Assembly: GCA_030765065.1 (NCBI GenBank)
Contig: CM060978.1
Location: forward strand, 108,247,192-108,311,191
Direction of reading: 5' to 3'
DNA: 64,000 nt
From: Deroplatys truncata
Lineage: Eukaryota > Arthropoda > Insecta > Mantodea > Mantidae
The notes beneath the pieces were generated by a model. That model searched no databases and was not told the origin of the DNA. It was given only the letters and a program-made list of their open reading frames with translations. Shown in pieces: positions 11,901-22,702 of this stretch (within the stretch, counting starts at the first letter, position 1; every line of letters starts with the position of its first letter). The position numbers were made by a program, and so were the translations under genes.

Positions 11901-12377
11901 GTACAAAGATATAAGTATCACCTACTGTGATTATCTAAAACACTACTTCACCATTCCGATCAATGATTACTCCACCGTCAAAGGGTATTTATAGATACTT
12001 AGCATTTCCAAAACTTATAAGATGGTTGGGGTGAGGTTAAGGAAGTTGGACACAGTCTATGTTTCACATCCTTTTGCATGAATATCAGGATTTTTCATCA
12101 TTATAAGGGATAACCAGAGTTGTACAAAATTGATAATTAAATTATCATTCAAGTTTAAAAATCTATGCCTGCAGTGTTATGCAGCCAACTAGTAATTTAT
12201 ATTTTGCACTCTCTCTCCCACAACATACTTATTACGAACTTAGTAAAAGTGGCTGTTTATAGAAATGATAAATCTCTAACCAAAGTGATTATTGTAAGGA
12301 CACAATAACAAGAGTGCTGAAATTAATGAAGTATAAAAAACAAAATTTCAAGAACACGTAAGATGCTATAATCACTG
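8971..12377. other. 3.4 kb non-coding stretch without recognisable features
   Basis: This is AT-rich with scattered short ORFs lacking motifs. No splice-bounded coding exon, tRNA or transposon end could be supported. It may be intron upstream of the visible bbx exons or intergenic DNA. Confidence 0.4.
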
Positions 12378-12748
12378 TATACAGGGTGGACCATTTAAGT
12401 CGAGACTGTACAATATCTCCAAAACTAAGCGTTATAGAAAGAAATGTCTTGAATAAAATTTGCTTGATATTATGGGGCGAAAGTAAATGCCATTAGTTAT
12501 GTTTTGTTTGGAGGAGGTTATGATGGTCATTTTAGGATCAATTTAATTTTCTTAAATGGGAACCTGCAATTAGGGTCAATCTAAATTGACACGAAAATGA
12601 CCATCTCAACGTCCTCCAAATAAAATACGACTAACAGCATTTACTTTCCCTTATAATATCAAGCAACTTTTATTCAAGACATTTCTTTCTATAACGCTTA
12701 GTTTTGGAGATATTGTACAGTCTCAACTTAAATGGTCCACTCTGTATA
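12378..12748. mobile_element. Foldback MITE with long terminal inverted repeats
   Basis: The ends read TATACAGGGTGGACC at 12378 and GGTCCACTCTGTATA at 12748. Each arm is about 150-165 bp and the arms match closely across their length: 'ctccaaaactaagcgttata' on the left reappears inverted on the right. The centre is short. The TACAGGGTG-type end is typical of insect IS630/mariner-type non-autonomous elements, and the TA at the tips is the likely target duplication. It has no ORF. Transcribed as RNA it would form a very long hairpin. Confidence 0.9.
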
Positions 12749-13170
12749 CCAACTTGAGTTTACAACAAAAGCATGTGTGAGATGCTAAGTAAGCTCACAG
12801 GCACTGTGTGGTATATCTCCCACAGGATTTCTAATTTCCTTTACCATTTACAAAGATTCAGCCCAAAATTTCTGCTTCAAAAATTTGCTGGAAATGTGCA
12901 TTTTGAGATTCCCGGGCCTCCCCCTAAAAAAAAAGAAAGAAAGAAAAAAAAAAAAAGAGGTATTTTTAAAAAAAGGAAATATGTGTGTCTTATTGTTCAA
13001 AAAAACTCGCAAAAAAACAAACCTTTGACTCAGTCTAACAAATTTACATTTCAAATTAATGGAACAGCCTGTTTGAGAGCAAAACTGATCATTTTGCTCC
13101 TTATTAAATTATTTGGTAGCAATTAGCAACTAAGTTGATTGTTACATCTCACAGTAAATGCTGAAGTAGG
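12749..13170. other. Unassigned stretch with A-rich tract
   Basis: It contains a mixed A/G purine run at about 12927-12975. The ORFs across it are low complexity and not credible genes. Confidence 0.4.
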
Positions 13171-13171
13171 A

Positions 13172-13245
13172 GGACAGCTAGTTAGCTCATTGGTTTCATT
13201 TGCAGCTCTCGGAGAGTCCATGATTCAATTCCAGATGATATAACA
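13172..13245 (+). repeat. tRNA-like SINE head
   Basis: An A-box-like TAGTTAGCTCATTGG starts at about 13179 and a B-box-like TGATTCAATTCC lies near 13220-13231, with the right spacing for a pol III promoter. No matched acceptor stem was found. It resembles the unit at 7877 in layout. Confidence 0.4.
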
Positions 13246-15540
13246 GTTTTGGGTTGCCCCATTCCTAGCCTTCACTTCTAAACATGTGAGGTATTCCCAA
13301 GGCCTATTGTGATCCAGAGTCCATGGTAAAAACGAAGGTCCCATAGTTTCATCATCACCATTGTAATCCTACCATTAGGGCAAATAATTTTGTCCACAGT
13401 GTGCCTCCAACTAATTAATGGGTCCACTCATTGCTTGGTGGCACAAGGTTCCCCAAAGGTCCAGAATGATATGTAAAATGTATGAAACAGCAATACTGAA
13501 ATTTTATTATTTTTGTTAGCCATTCCTGATATATACAAATAAAACTTGAAGCAACTCCTATCAGATCGAGCTTTCTAATTCCAGTGATAGTGTTGATTTC
13601 ATGAATTACAGGCTTTCTGTTCTGCCTACCATTTCTGCTGTGGCTATGCAACTCTGTAAATACATCTGGTCTGTACACATGATTCCCTCTCCCTAATCAT
13701 GTGACGGAAGAGGGAAGTGTAGAGAGGAAGAACAACTGAGATCATGGATGGGAAAGCACTTAGCCACAAGCTATGTGATTCTAGCCACTTCCAACTTTTT
13801 TTCCCCTCTGTGTGCTCAAACCTATGGTATACTTGCACAAGGCTTTAGCAATAACAGGAGGAGTACATCTGGGTGTGAGACACTGCCGCTCCAGTTAGCT
13901 TTTAAATACACTGCCTACACTTGGTTGGTGGGATAGCTCTCAGCTTGAACAGAAGCTTTACTTACCACTGTGATTAGGATAGTGGACATATTGTGTATTT
14001 GCCCAATATTAGATTTAAAAAATGTACATAACATTCCTCAACAAAATGTATGAAACAATATGGGGCATCAATATGCACATTTTGTGAAAGCAATATCGGA
14101 ACAATCCTCAGAATCAGATTCTTGAGCTGAAAAATCAAATTTCATTTGAATCATGCTCTAGAATTAATTAATATGTGTGGAAGTGTTGTATATGGCGGCT
14201 TACCAAGAATAGTGAAGCATAGGGCAATACACTGGATAAACAACTGGATGTGAATAATAAAATGCATTCTTATTATGAAAATTTGATTTTCTAGTGTAGT
14301 ATCAAAACCATGGCAAAGAGTCCTTATATATGTATTATCTTCCTTGCATATATTTTATATTACCAGAAGAAATGTGCATTCAAAGGCTGCATGGATTTTT
14401 TGATGGAATGATCATGCTTACCCGCAAATGATCAATTTATTAATGTTTCCTTGTGAGCAGTCCAAGAATCACATAAAGTATAACTTTTGGTTATTTTTTA
14501 TATTGTCACAAAGGACATTCAAGAAAGAAGATTTTAAGTAGCCTGAAGACAAACGTACATGTATTATTTAAATATGAATTGTATTGTGTGCAAACTGAAC
14601 CAAGACAACTGCTGATTTTTTCTAGGTAATTCCACACCAGGGGAATTCACTTTTGAGTGGAACTCCAAATGCAGTGTGGCTGTATTTGGAAACTTGCAGT
14701 TTTCTGGTTTAATACTTTGACAGACCCCAGACTGTTAAATGCCTTGGTCTTGTATAGTTTCGGTTGAGCTGAAAGCAGTGATATTCTAAAGCACATTCTG
14801 TATTCTTGACATGGGTTATGAAAGCTGCGGAACGTTTAAAATTTGTGGGCCCAATTTCTGTTAGTTTTGCTTTGCCCAGAATGTTTTTTTTTTTTTTTTT
14901 TTTTGCCAGTTCTTTAAATACCTTGTTTGCTAAAAACTATGTTCATTTTATCTTTTTTCTTCACATATCAAATATTACTTTGATCTAATATATATTTATG
15001 TGCCTTTTCATGCAAGGATGATAAAACCAATTGTTATAAAACTAGTGTATAACATACTTTAGGTTGCAATTAGAAAGCAGGCTATATGGATGACCTCCTA
15101 ATTACTTTTCCCAAGGAGACAGTGTTTAAATGAAGCGCAAAAAATCAAAATATGTCTATCATTAAACTTTTTGAAAAATACTTAATATAAGCATAATCTT
15201 TCCAGTGAATTGTTATAAAATTTTGCCAGAATGAATATTTAAGAAAATGTAAAAATTTTGTTGCTGTTGTTTGTAAGCATAAACCTGATTACCTCGGGAA
15301 GCAGTGTAGTTTGAATCATTTAGCTATCATAAGGAAGAGGCACAATATTGTGTAGTGAATCCTTTAACTTAGATTTTAACACCCAAGGAGGAGTTTTATT
15401 ATAGGTTTCAAAGCATCACATGGCATGTAAGTTGCACAGTAGCAAAATCTGTTCAGAACCTAAAGGAGAGAGCACTGAGTCCAATGGAGGGGAGAATGGA
15501 AGAAATTCAGAGATGGCTGTGTAGGGAGAGAAAAGCAGTG
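13246..15540. other. Unassigned non-coding DNA
   Basis: Short ORFs lack motifs. There is a T21 run at 14884-14904. No gene or element was recognised. Confidence 0.4.
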
Positions 15541-15543
15541 GGA

Positions 15544-15544
<1 letters not shown>

Positions 15545-15580
<36 letters not shown>

Positions 15581-15600
15581 GACAGAGACAGAGAGAGAGA
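15545..15600 (+). repeat. (GACA)n microsatellite
   Basis: A tetranucleotide GACA run is flanked by GA-rich sequence. The antisense ORF over it is only a shadow of the repeat. Confidence 0.95.
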
Positions 15601-15790
15601 TCAGCATTTAATGCAATAACTTGAGCAGAGATACAGGTTCAATAAGTTCACTTTCTAAGGGTTTCAAATAAAATGTTTGATTTATTCTTCTCCCTAGTAA
15701 AGGAGGAGGAGGTAGGTTGCATATACCCATATACGATTTGCATTAATCATTTACCCCATTTTTTGTTTTGCCACAAGCATTGAGAGTATA

Positions 15791-15803
15791 CTCCCCCCCC
15801 CCC

Positions 15804-15830
<27 letters not shown>
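15791..15830 (+). repeat. C run plus (AC)n microsatellite
   Basis: A C13 run passes directly into an AC dinucleotide run. Confidence 0.95.
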
Positions 15831-15835
<5 letters not shown>

Positions 15836-16629
15836 AAAAAGATTGTTGTTTCTCATTTGTTAATTTGCTAAACTGTATGGTTTCCTCAAATTTAAGAGAG
15901 AAGTGTACATCAAGATGCCTATCAGAGATGTTGGAAGCCATTAGTGTTGAAAAGTACTGATTCAGAACTATATATTATGTAAGCCAGCCACTCTGTAGTT
16001 CTGTGGAACCTACATTTTAAAGGCAGTATGCAAACTGGATCTCTGATGTGAAAATATTGTAATGTCCATGCCTTTGTCTATTAGCAAACAAGACTAATGT
16101 TATGCAAGTTATATTACTTGAATATGCAAAATGCTCATTGGTGCAAACAAGCATTTGTGCAACCAAAAATGTATATTGTGACAGAGACCTCATACCGTAC
16201 ATTGGCAGATATGACTGTTTTCAAACTTGTTATACTGCCAGTTAGAATAGGCCAATTTGCAAAAGAATAGTCTGATGTAAAGGCTATATGTGATTTTTCT
16301 CATGTACTCTTCCGTGTATTATTAATTTTGTACCTCTGAACAATTTGTATATACTGTTAAAGTTTATCTTTTTTAAATACAACATATATACAGATTTGAA
16401 ACTCGGAGGCTCTGCACACCAAAGTCACAACATTATGAATTTAAACCGCTGGTACTGTTAGTTAAGGTATATTCACATCATTCAGTTGGCTGTTGGTAGT
16501 CCGAATTGGAAACTTGCTCACTTAGGCACAATACACATCTGCAGTTAGTAGTGGATAGTCCATTTGGTAGCCAGTGGATAGCAGTCATGAAATTTATCTT
16601 CAACTGCATGACTGCAAATAGCAGATAAC
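15831..16629. other. Unassigned AT-rich DNA
   Basis: I see no gene, RNA or classifiable repeat here. Confidence 0.4.
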
Positions 16630-16730
16630 AGTGTGTTATATTCATGTGACTTCCACTACTCTTTTCTTCAAACTATTCTTACAGAAGCTTCTATCTACTT
16701 CATGTTAAACATTTGCAGAAATTTACTTTA
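16630..16730 (+). repeat. R repeat, left part of a split copy
   Basis: The head reads 'gtgttatattcatgtgactt' with the 'ctactc' block and continues to 'catttgcagaaattt'. It then stops at the left inverted repeat of the Penelope-like element. The family resumes at about 20600 with the block that normally follows, so this is one copy split by an insertion. Confidence 0.7.
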
Positions 16731-16796
16731 AGTGAGTCGGAATTAGTTACACTAACATTACTTATGTGTACTCGCTTACATTAAATGTGTTCTCTG

Positions 16797-16927
16797 GGGC
16801 TAGGCTGACATTATGTTTCATGAAAATCTTCTTAAACTTGTAATATGTTCTTAGATGTACAAATTATTTTTACAACTATTACAAATGTAAGAAGATTTTC
16901 ATGAAACATAACATCAGCCTAGCCCTA
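16797..16927. repeat. Hairpin-forming inverted repeat inside the Penelope-like element
   Basis: The left arm near 16797-16836 (gggctaggctgacattatgt onward) pairs with the right arm near 16889-16927 (ending ...acatcagcctagccct), with about 35-40 matched positions and a loop of roughly 50 bases. It lies just after the element's left terminal repeat and before the endonuclease fragment. Confidence 0.8.
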
Positions 16928-16936
16928 CAGAAAAAT

Positions 16937-17025
16937 TTAGCATAGAGAAATTACTTTGCAATAGATTAAAAGACCCCATACCACAAAAAAAAGCTGGAAT
17001 CTACGAAATCAAGTGTTCCGATTGC

Positions 17026-17028
<3 letters not shown>
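16937..17028 (+). pseudogene. Penelope-like endonuclease, part 1
   Basis: The frame reads a short KFSIEKLLCNRLKD block, then AGIYEIKCSDC, which is the start of the GIY-YIG endonuclease domain with the CX2C pair typical of Penelope-like elements. An in-frame TAA lies about 10 codons upstream of 'PTEKFS'. It is cut at 17028 by the (AAT)n tail of the non-LTR insertion and continues at 20177. Confidence 0.75.

Positions 17029-17083
<55 letters not shown>
17029..17083 (+). repeat. (AAT)n tail of the non-LTR element
   Basis: A perfect trinucleotide run marks the 3' end of the minus-strand retrotransposon. CR1/L2-like elements often end in short tandem repeats instead of poly-A. Confidence 0.9.
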
Positions 17084-17085
<2 letters not shown>

Positions 17086-17270
17086 CAACTTTATTGCAGT
17101 CAATAGACTCTTATAAGAGCATCTGATACTGTCAATTATGGCTATAAAATACAATTTACTTAATAATATTTACATATGTATATATCCATTATAATTCAGT
17201 AATAGCTTTTCTCTATCAGGAATGATTAATACAGTTGACTTAATAATATTTACATAAATATACATATCCA

Positions 17271-19118
17271 TTATAATTCACTAATATTATACAAGCATTT
17301 CTCTATCAGGAATAATTTTAGGACAGTTTTAAATTTTGAATCTCTGGTATTCTTAATTGCACATGGTAATTTATTATATAGTATAGCTCCCATTTTATAT
17401 GGGTCCTTATTTGTTTGACTTTTATTTGTGCTCACCCTATGGTAATCGTTTGCTCTTCTCGTATCGTATGAATGACAGTCTTTATTGAGTATGTTACATT
17501 GCTTTCTATTTTTAACAAGTATAATGGTTTTAAACACATACAGTGAAACTACAGTTAGGATGTTTTGTGTTATAAATGTTTCACGGCAGGATTGCCGAAA
17601 CCGAAGGTTGAACACAGTTCTTACGCACTTTTTTTGTATTTTTAATAATCTGTCCATATTGGTTTTACTTGTTCCCCCCCAATTTCAATACGATATGTTA
17701 GATGTGGGTAAATGATGGCATAGTATGCTGCTTTAAGAATATTGGTGTCTCCGTATTTTGCTAATTGTCTCAATAGGTACAGCCCTGTGTTCATTTTTTT
17801 ACAGACAATTTCTATGTGTATGTTGTAAGATAAAGTTTGTTCTATGTGTATGCCCAGAAATTTATAACTTCTTACCTGTTCTAAAGCAGTATTGTTAATG
17901 TTTATATTTATATTATTGTTTTGAAACGTCATGAATTTTGTTTTTTCTATATTTAACTTTAGTCCATTGTGTAGGAGATAATGTGATATTTCATCTATTG
18001 CATTTGTCATTTTACCTTCTAAACATTCTTTACTTTTACTCCAGCATATTACAGATGTATCATCTGCATAGGAGATCACTTTGCTGTTTTCCAGTTCCGG
18101 TAAATTATTTATATAGATAAAAAAAGTGTGGGTCCCAGTACTGATCCTTGCGGTATCCCCGATTTTACTAAACTATACTCTGATTTAATGGTGTGTATAG
18201 TGTCACCTTTTATCAAATTTATTTCTGTGCATTGCACCCGGTTTTTAAGATATGTTGCTAGTAGTTGATTAATGTGCCCTCTGAAACCGTAGTATTCTAA
18301 TTTTGTCATTAAGTGATCATGGGACACAGAATCAAAAGCTTTGGAGAAGTCTAGGTAAATCCCTGCTGTGTTTTTACGGGTATCTTTCAATTCCAACAAT
18401 TTATGTACATATTCTGCTATAGCTGTGATGGTAGATAATTTACTTCTAAATCCATGTTGAAATTGATTAAGGGTATTATTATATTTTAAAAAAACTATTT
18501 ATCCTAGCTATAAGTACTTTCTCGTAGACTTTGCTGAATACCGAGGTTAGAGTTATTGGTCTGTAATTACTGACATTTGTGTTTGAACCTTTTTTTGTGA
18601 GTAGGTCGTACCACGCTAATCTTTAATATTTCTGGGAATATGCCATCATTCATTAAGTAATTTATTAAATGCACCAGTATACACAATAATTCTTGTTTGC
18701 AATGCTTTAGTGTTATAGATGATATGCCATCCCATCCGGAGGATTGCTGATTTTTAAAGTTGCTTATTATTTTGTATATTTCATCATCATTTGTCTCATG
18801 CAGGTACAGGCTATTCACTGCTGTATTGTCTTTAGTTTTCTTACTGTCTATGCTGCTAGTTATAGGACTATCGTTAGTGTTTATAAAGAAGTTGTTAAAT
18901 AATTTGCAGATTTCAGTAGGGTCATGTAGTATTTTCCCATCTTGGCTCAGACATATATTTGAGTGTTCACCTATTTGGACTTTACTTTGCTTGTTTATAA
19001 TACTCCACACAGTTTTTGTAGTATTATTGGAGTTCGTTATTTTTCTTCCTATTTGTTCTGCTTTTAGATATATCAACGCTTTCCGGTATTGCTTTATACT
19101 TATTATAGGTATTAATGT
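17271..19118 (-). pseudogene. Reverse transcriptase of a CR1/Jockey-type non-LTR element
   Basis: Broken minus-strand frames cover the RT domain. About 18620-19118 carries the N-terminal linker and the 'QSSGWDGIS' block. About 18109-18399 has the palm motif DFSKAFDSVSHD and the SGIPQGSVLGP block. About 17642-18079 has the catalytic YADDTSV motif and the 'LNIEKTKFM' block. About 17271-17657 has the C-terminal region ending in LPCAIKNTRDSKFK and YNISEL. The catalytic aspartates are present, but frameshifts near 18595, 18110 and 17650 break it. The C-terminal pattern resembles CR1/L2/Daphne-type clades; the clade is inference. Confidence 0.8.
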
Positions 19119-19927
19119 TGTCGCGGTCACTTCGTGTTAGTGTTATCTTATTGCTGAGCGCCTGTTATTGTATTACTATTTTTAAATTTGGGTTCTTTGT
19201 CCTCCGGCTAGCTATTATTTCTCAGTCGAGCATATCTCTTAAACATGGTGTGTAAACGGAAAGGAGTTTTTACTGAAAGATAACACTGATAAAAGAATTT
19301 GTTTTTACACTTTTATTGTCGTCACACTTCACTCATTTCACATAATTATTCTTGATACACGCCCGACTGAAACTGTTATATTTTTTATGTTACTATAATC
19401 ACTTATTTGCTGCACATTATTAATTCGCATATTTTACATTTATAACTAACTTTACGACGCGAGAGATTCTGTAAAACTGCACGACGTATAACCTTTGTAT
19501 GATTCTGTTGGACTGCACAACGTATTACCCGTCTCTCAGCTTCATAATTTATACTCCCTCACCCGATATGCCTAAAGATTATAACAGAGCTGCTATTGGT
19601 TAATAAAGCGCGCCAACATTATTCTATTTTTATATACAATCAAAATTACGAACGCATATATTCTAGGGAAGAAATTCCCTCCATTTCTAAAGAAATGCGT
19701 GCTACTCTGAGGTCATTTGCTTGCCTCTTCTAATTAATAAACAACTCACCCCATCATTACATTGTTACCTGCTCCTATTGTCAGTTTCAGTGAGGCCATG
19801 AAAACTTATTTCCTAACAATGCTTATAATTAACAAACATCTCAAATCATTGTCATACAATAATGCTAATTTACACTACAATCACTCTGGCATTTACAATG
19901 TTGTGATATAAAATACTGCCACAATGT
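19115..19927. mobile_element. Solo LTR (about 805 bp) with ATGT target duplication
   Basis: The block 19119-19923 starts TGTCGCGG and ends CTGCCACA (TG...CA ends) between ATGT at 19115-19118 and ATGT at 19924-19927. Removing it and one ATGT brings the two halves of the host retrotransposon's linker peptide together (LNAY|INTY...), apart from a small frameshift nearby. That supports insertion rather than coincidence. A minus-strand GTATAAATTATG at 19543-19554 could be its promoter, so it probably reads leftwards. No internal retrotransposon genes remain, consistent with LTR-LTR recombination. Confidence 0.75.
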
Positions 19928-19929
19928 AA

Positions 19930-20172
19930 GCATTCAATCTGGTGGATTGAAAGAATTCATACATAGTTTTCATTTTATTTTTTAAGTGTACAAGTTCAGG
20001 CGGCAAGGTTAATTTCTCTTTCGTTTTATGTTTAACCCTATTTTTCAACTGAGGGCAAGTTTCATTGAAGTGTAGAGTAAATTTTTGTATAAAAGCCTTC
20101 CATTTCTCATGTGTGTTGTGTGTATTATGTATCTCTACCCATTCCTCTTTAGCAAGCCTATCCTTTAGTTTA
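19930..20172 (-). pseudogene. Non-LTR element: endonuclease-RT linker fragment
   Basis: The minus-strand frame (RLAKEEWVEI...KWKAFIQKF...FNETCPQLK...LPPELVHLKNKM) has the W..V...F...F spacing usual between the APE endonuclease and the reverse transcriptase of Jockey/CR1-type ORF2. It is the 5'-most part of this truncated element. Confidence 0.65.
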
Positions 20173-20176
20173 TATA

Positions 20177-20370
20177 AGGTATATGTAGACAAGACAAAAA
20201 GAAATCAGGAAACTAGGCTAAAGGAGCATATCAGATGCATAAAATGCAAACAAATGAACAAATCTGCAGTCTCACACCATTTCTGGATGACCAACCACAA
20301 TCACACTGAACATGAACTAATCAAACTTGGCAAATATGCAACAGAATTAGACACACGGGAGAAGATCATT
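20177..20370 (+). pseudogene. Penelope-like endonuclease, part 2
   Basis: This continues the GIY-YIG domain: YVDKTKRNQETRLKEHIRCI (the catalytic-region Arg and the KEH block), then SAVSHHFWMTNHNH and the ELDTREKII tail, followed by a stop. Penelope-like proteins normally read YVGQTxRxxxTRxKEH here, so the Gly after Val is replaced by Asp. The coding end leads into the right terminal inverted repeat at 20568-20594. Confidence 0.75.
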
Positions 20371-20599
20371 TGAAACACAGCCCACAACTAACAAATTTTG
20401 ATTTGCCACCACCAAGTCCCCTCTGGAAGTACATTTCACCACAACATGATGCCACCACAATAGACAATCAACACAATGGAAACACTAACAACACAGACCA
20501 GTCAGACACCTTCTGAGGATGGGAACAAACCGTTTCCAGAAACATTTTAAGTGAGTAAACATAAATGATGTTAGTGTAACTAATTCCAACTCGCTAAAG

Positions 20600-21158
20600 T
20601 AAATTAAAAAACACAGTAGACTGAAGCAATAGTCAAAATCTTTTAAAAGCGGATCACTATGTGATGGCTTTGAAATTCCATGTTCCCTGCATGATCAATA
20701 GAAAACAATAATAATGATTAAGCATGTAAGAAAATATAAAATATCTGAAATTTCTAAGCAATAAATAAAAATACCTTAGAAATGGTTAATGTTAGAAAGG
20801 TTTGACATAAATCATGTGCTTTAACAAGCTCTACATTTTATGTGTGGTAAACTTTGTCTATCCCTTGAGGTTTACTAATTATATAAAATTATACAAAACT
20901 CATTCCGAATGAAGAGGACTTCAAAGGCTATTATTAGCAGAAAATTCAAAGAGCCATTTTTGAGAAAATAAAAGAATAATGAATAATGTTCCATGTAGAT
21001 CGTAGTTTGAGGTAGGGAAATTTTCTTGAAAATCTTTCATGTTGGAAGATGCTAAACTAAAACACTAAGTTTTGTATTTAACTGACTTCAGTTTTTAGTT
21101 ATGCTGTTCAGACACATGGACAGACTTACTATAGGTAAGTAGTAGAGAAAGTAAAAAT
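20600..21158 (+). repeat. R repeat, right part of the split copy
   Basis: It resumes at the 'acagtag...tagtcaaaatctttta' block that follows the left part at 16730, runs through 'gagccatttttgagaaaat', and ends 'agtagagaaagtaaaaat'. Its end is fused directly to the head of the next R copy. Confidence 0.7.
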
Positions 21159-22047
21159 CTGATGTGTTACACTCACATGACTTTCTCTACTCTTGTACAA
21201 ACTATTTTTACAAATGCTTATTCTCCATCTACTTCATGTTAATCGAGATAAACATTTGCAGACTCTATCTTATTGCTAATTTTCTTGTAGATGTAAGGGG
21301 AATATATATTTACAAGGGCAATTTGGAAATACAGTAGCCTTTAAGCACATACATATCTCTTAATAGCTGGTTGCTAGGTGCAGCACCATTCCCTTTCCCA
21401 TAGATTATTACTCTTTGCATATCCAAGACAAAAAAATGAATAACGAAATTGAGAAAATAAGTATTGAAAAATTTAAGGGAATAACAAGTAATATCTCGAA
21501 AATGGTTCACTCAACAAAAAAAATGCATATGACATAAATTGTGTATTTTAACACGATCTACATTTTTTGTGTAGTAAAATTTTGTCTCTCTTATGGTTTA
21601 CCAGTTATGCAAAAGTTGTTCACAATGAAGAATACTTTTGAAGACATTCCCAGGAAATTCAAGATATACATTTTATTTGTCATAAAAATATATTAAACAT
21701 ATGATATTTTAATCAAAATCGTTAGAACCATTTTTGAGAAAATTAAAATTTTTGAAAAATGTTCCATGTAAAGGGTAATCTGGGGTGGGGGGATTTTCTT
21801 GATAACCTTCGTGTCACATCCTTGGAAGATACTGAACCTAAATACCAAGTTTGGTGTTTATCCGACTGTTCGTTTCTGAGTTATGCTGTTCACAGACATA
21901 CACACACACACGGACATGTTTCCAAAAATGCTTTTTTTGGATTCAGGGGGTCTCAAAACATGTATTTCCGGTGAAATCTTGGTATCGAATTTTTGGGTGG
22001 AATACAATACTTCCCCTACTTACTATACGTAGTAGAGAGAGTAAAAA
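21153..22047 (+). repeat. R repeat copy, full length
   Basis: The head 'aaaatctgatgtgttacact' is at about 21154 and the tail 'agtagagagagtaaaaag' at about 22030-22047. It carries a (CA)n stretch near 21898-21912. Head-to-tail junction with the previous copy: both share the same 'gtaaaaatc' bases. Confidence 0.85.
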
Positions 22048-22610
22048 GTAACCAATTGGAGCAGAGCAATGCCATACTATGCTCTGGAAGAAACCTATTG
22101 CCAACTTAACATTATTTGTCTCCACTCTTAAAGGGAAAGAACTTGTGACCAATTGCTTGAAAAGTGTTGCACTCTTCCCTCTGCTGCAATTAGGTTGGAT
22201 GCACCAGTATTGTCACAAATTCCTCTCGATACTTTCAGGGCCCATATCACCTATAAAAGCAATCATAATAAGATTGATTTGTTTCTTTTCAAATTTTATT
22301 TAACTTTCCAAAATATTGGTTTAAAAACAGCCAAAGCCATTTACAACTAATAACAACTGGTGAGCACGTGGAATGAGATTAAAAAATGTTGAGCTATAGA
22401 TGGATGCTGTGACAGCAAACCTGATGCACACAATATCTCTGTGCAGCCAAGCAGCAGTGAGCAGCTGCAGTCAGTAATATATTGAGGGCACTTCTTAGCT
22501 GCATACACAGCTATCAACTGCCAGCTGCATATTGTGGATAGACCTTTATGAACTGAATGGATTTTGCTACTGCTTGCACTGAATTTCCTATTTAAATATG
22601 GAAAAAACCT
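22048..22610. other. Unassigned DNA
   Basis: I see no recognisable gene or transposon end. Short ORFs near 22079-22350 overlap in different frames and lack motifs. Confidence 0.4.
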
Positions 22611-22614
22611 CGGG

Positions 22615-22615
<1 letters not shown>

Positions 22616-22702
<87 letters not shown>
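22616..22702 (+). repeat. (ATT)n microsatellite
   Basis: A perfect ATT/TTA trinucleotide run of about 29 units. Confidence 0.95.

Larger units (their letters stand above)
17030..20172 (-). mobile_element. Non-LTR retrotransposon (CR1/Jockey-type), decayed
   Basis: A minus-strand element inserted in the GIY-YIG frame of the Penelope-like element, flanked by TATA at 17026-17029 and 20173-20176. The 3' end is an (AAT)n tail at 17030-17083. Coding runs from the end of the endonuclease and linker region (about 20192-19930) through the reverse transcriptase to a C-terminal region ending near 17271. The 5' end is truncated within the endonuclease. A solo LTR at 19119-19923 interrupts the linker. 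Near 17160-17320 an ~80-bp segment of the 3' UTR is tandemly duplicated ('tccattataattca' twice). Confidence 0.8.
16731..20594 (+). mobile_element. Penelope-like element with terminal inverted repeats, itself interrupted
   Basis: The ends are inverted repeats: AGTGAGTCGGAATTAGTTAC at 16731 and its near-complement ending ...CCAACTCGCT at 20594. About 50-60 bp match and may extend a few bases into the flanks. Inside, two coding pieces belong to the C-terminal GIY-YIG endonuclease of a Penelope-like element: 16937-17028 and 20177-20370. The 17030-20172 block between them is a later non-LTR insertion. Joining across it keeps the reading frame at the residues CYKVYV. The reverse transcriptase is missing, so this is a short, dead copy. 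It inserted into an R repeat. Confidence 0.75.

Noticed and set aside
18760-19140. A 126-codon + strand ORF with membrane-like segments
   Set aside because: It lies antisense to the non-LTR reverse transcriptase N-terminal region.
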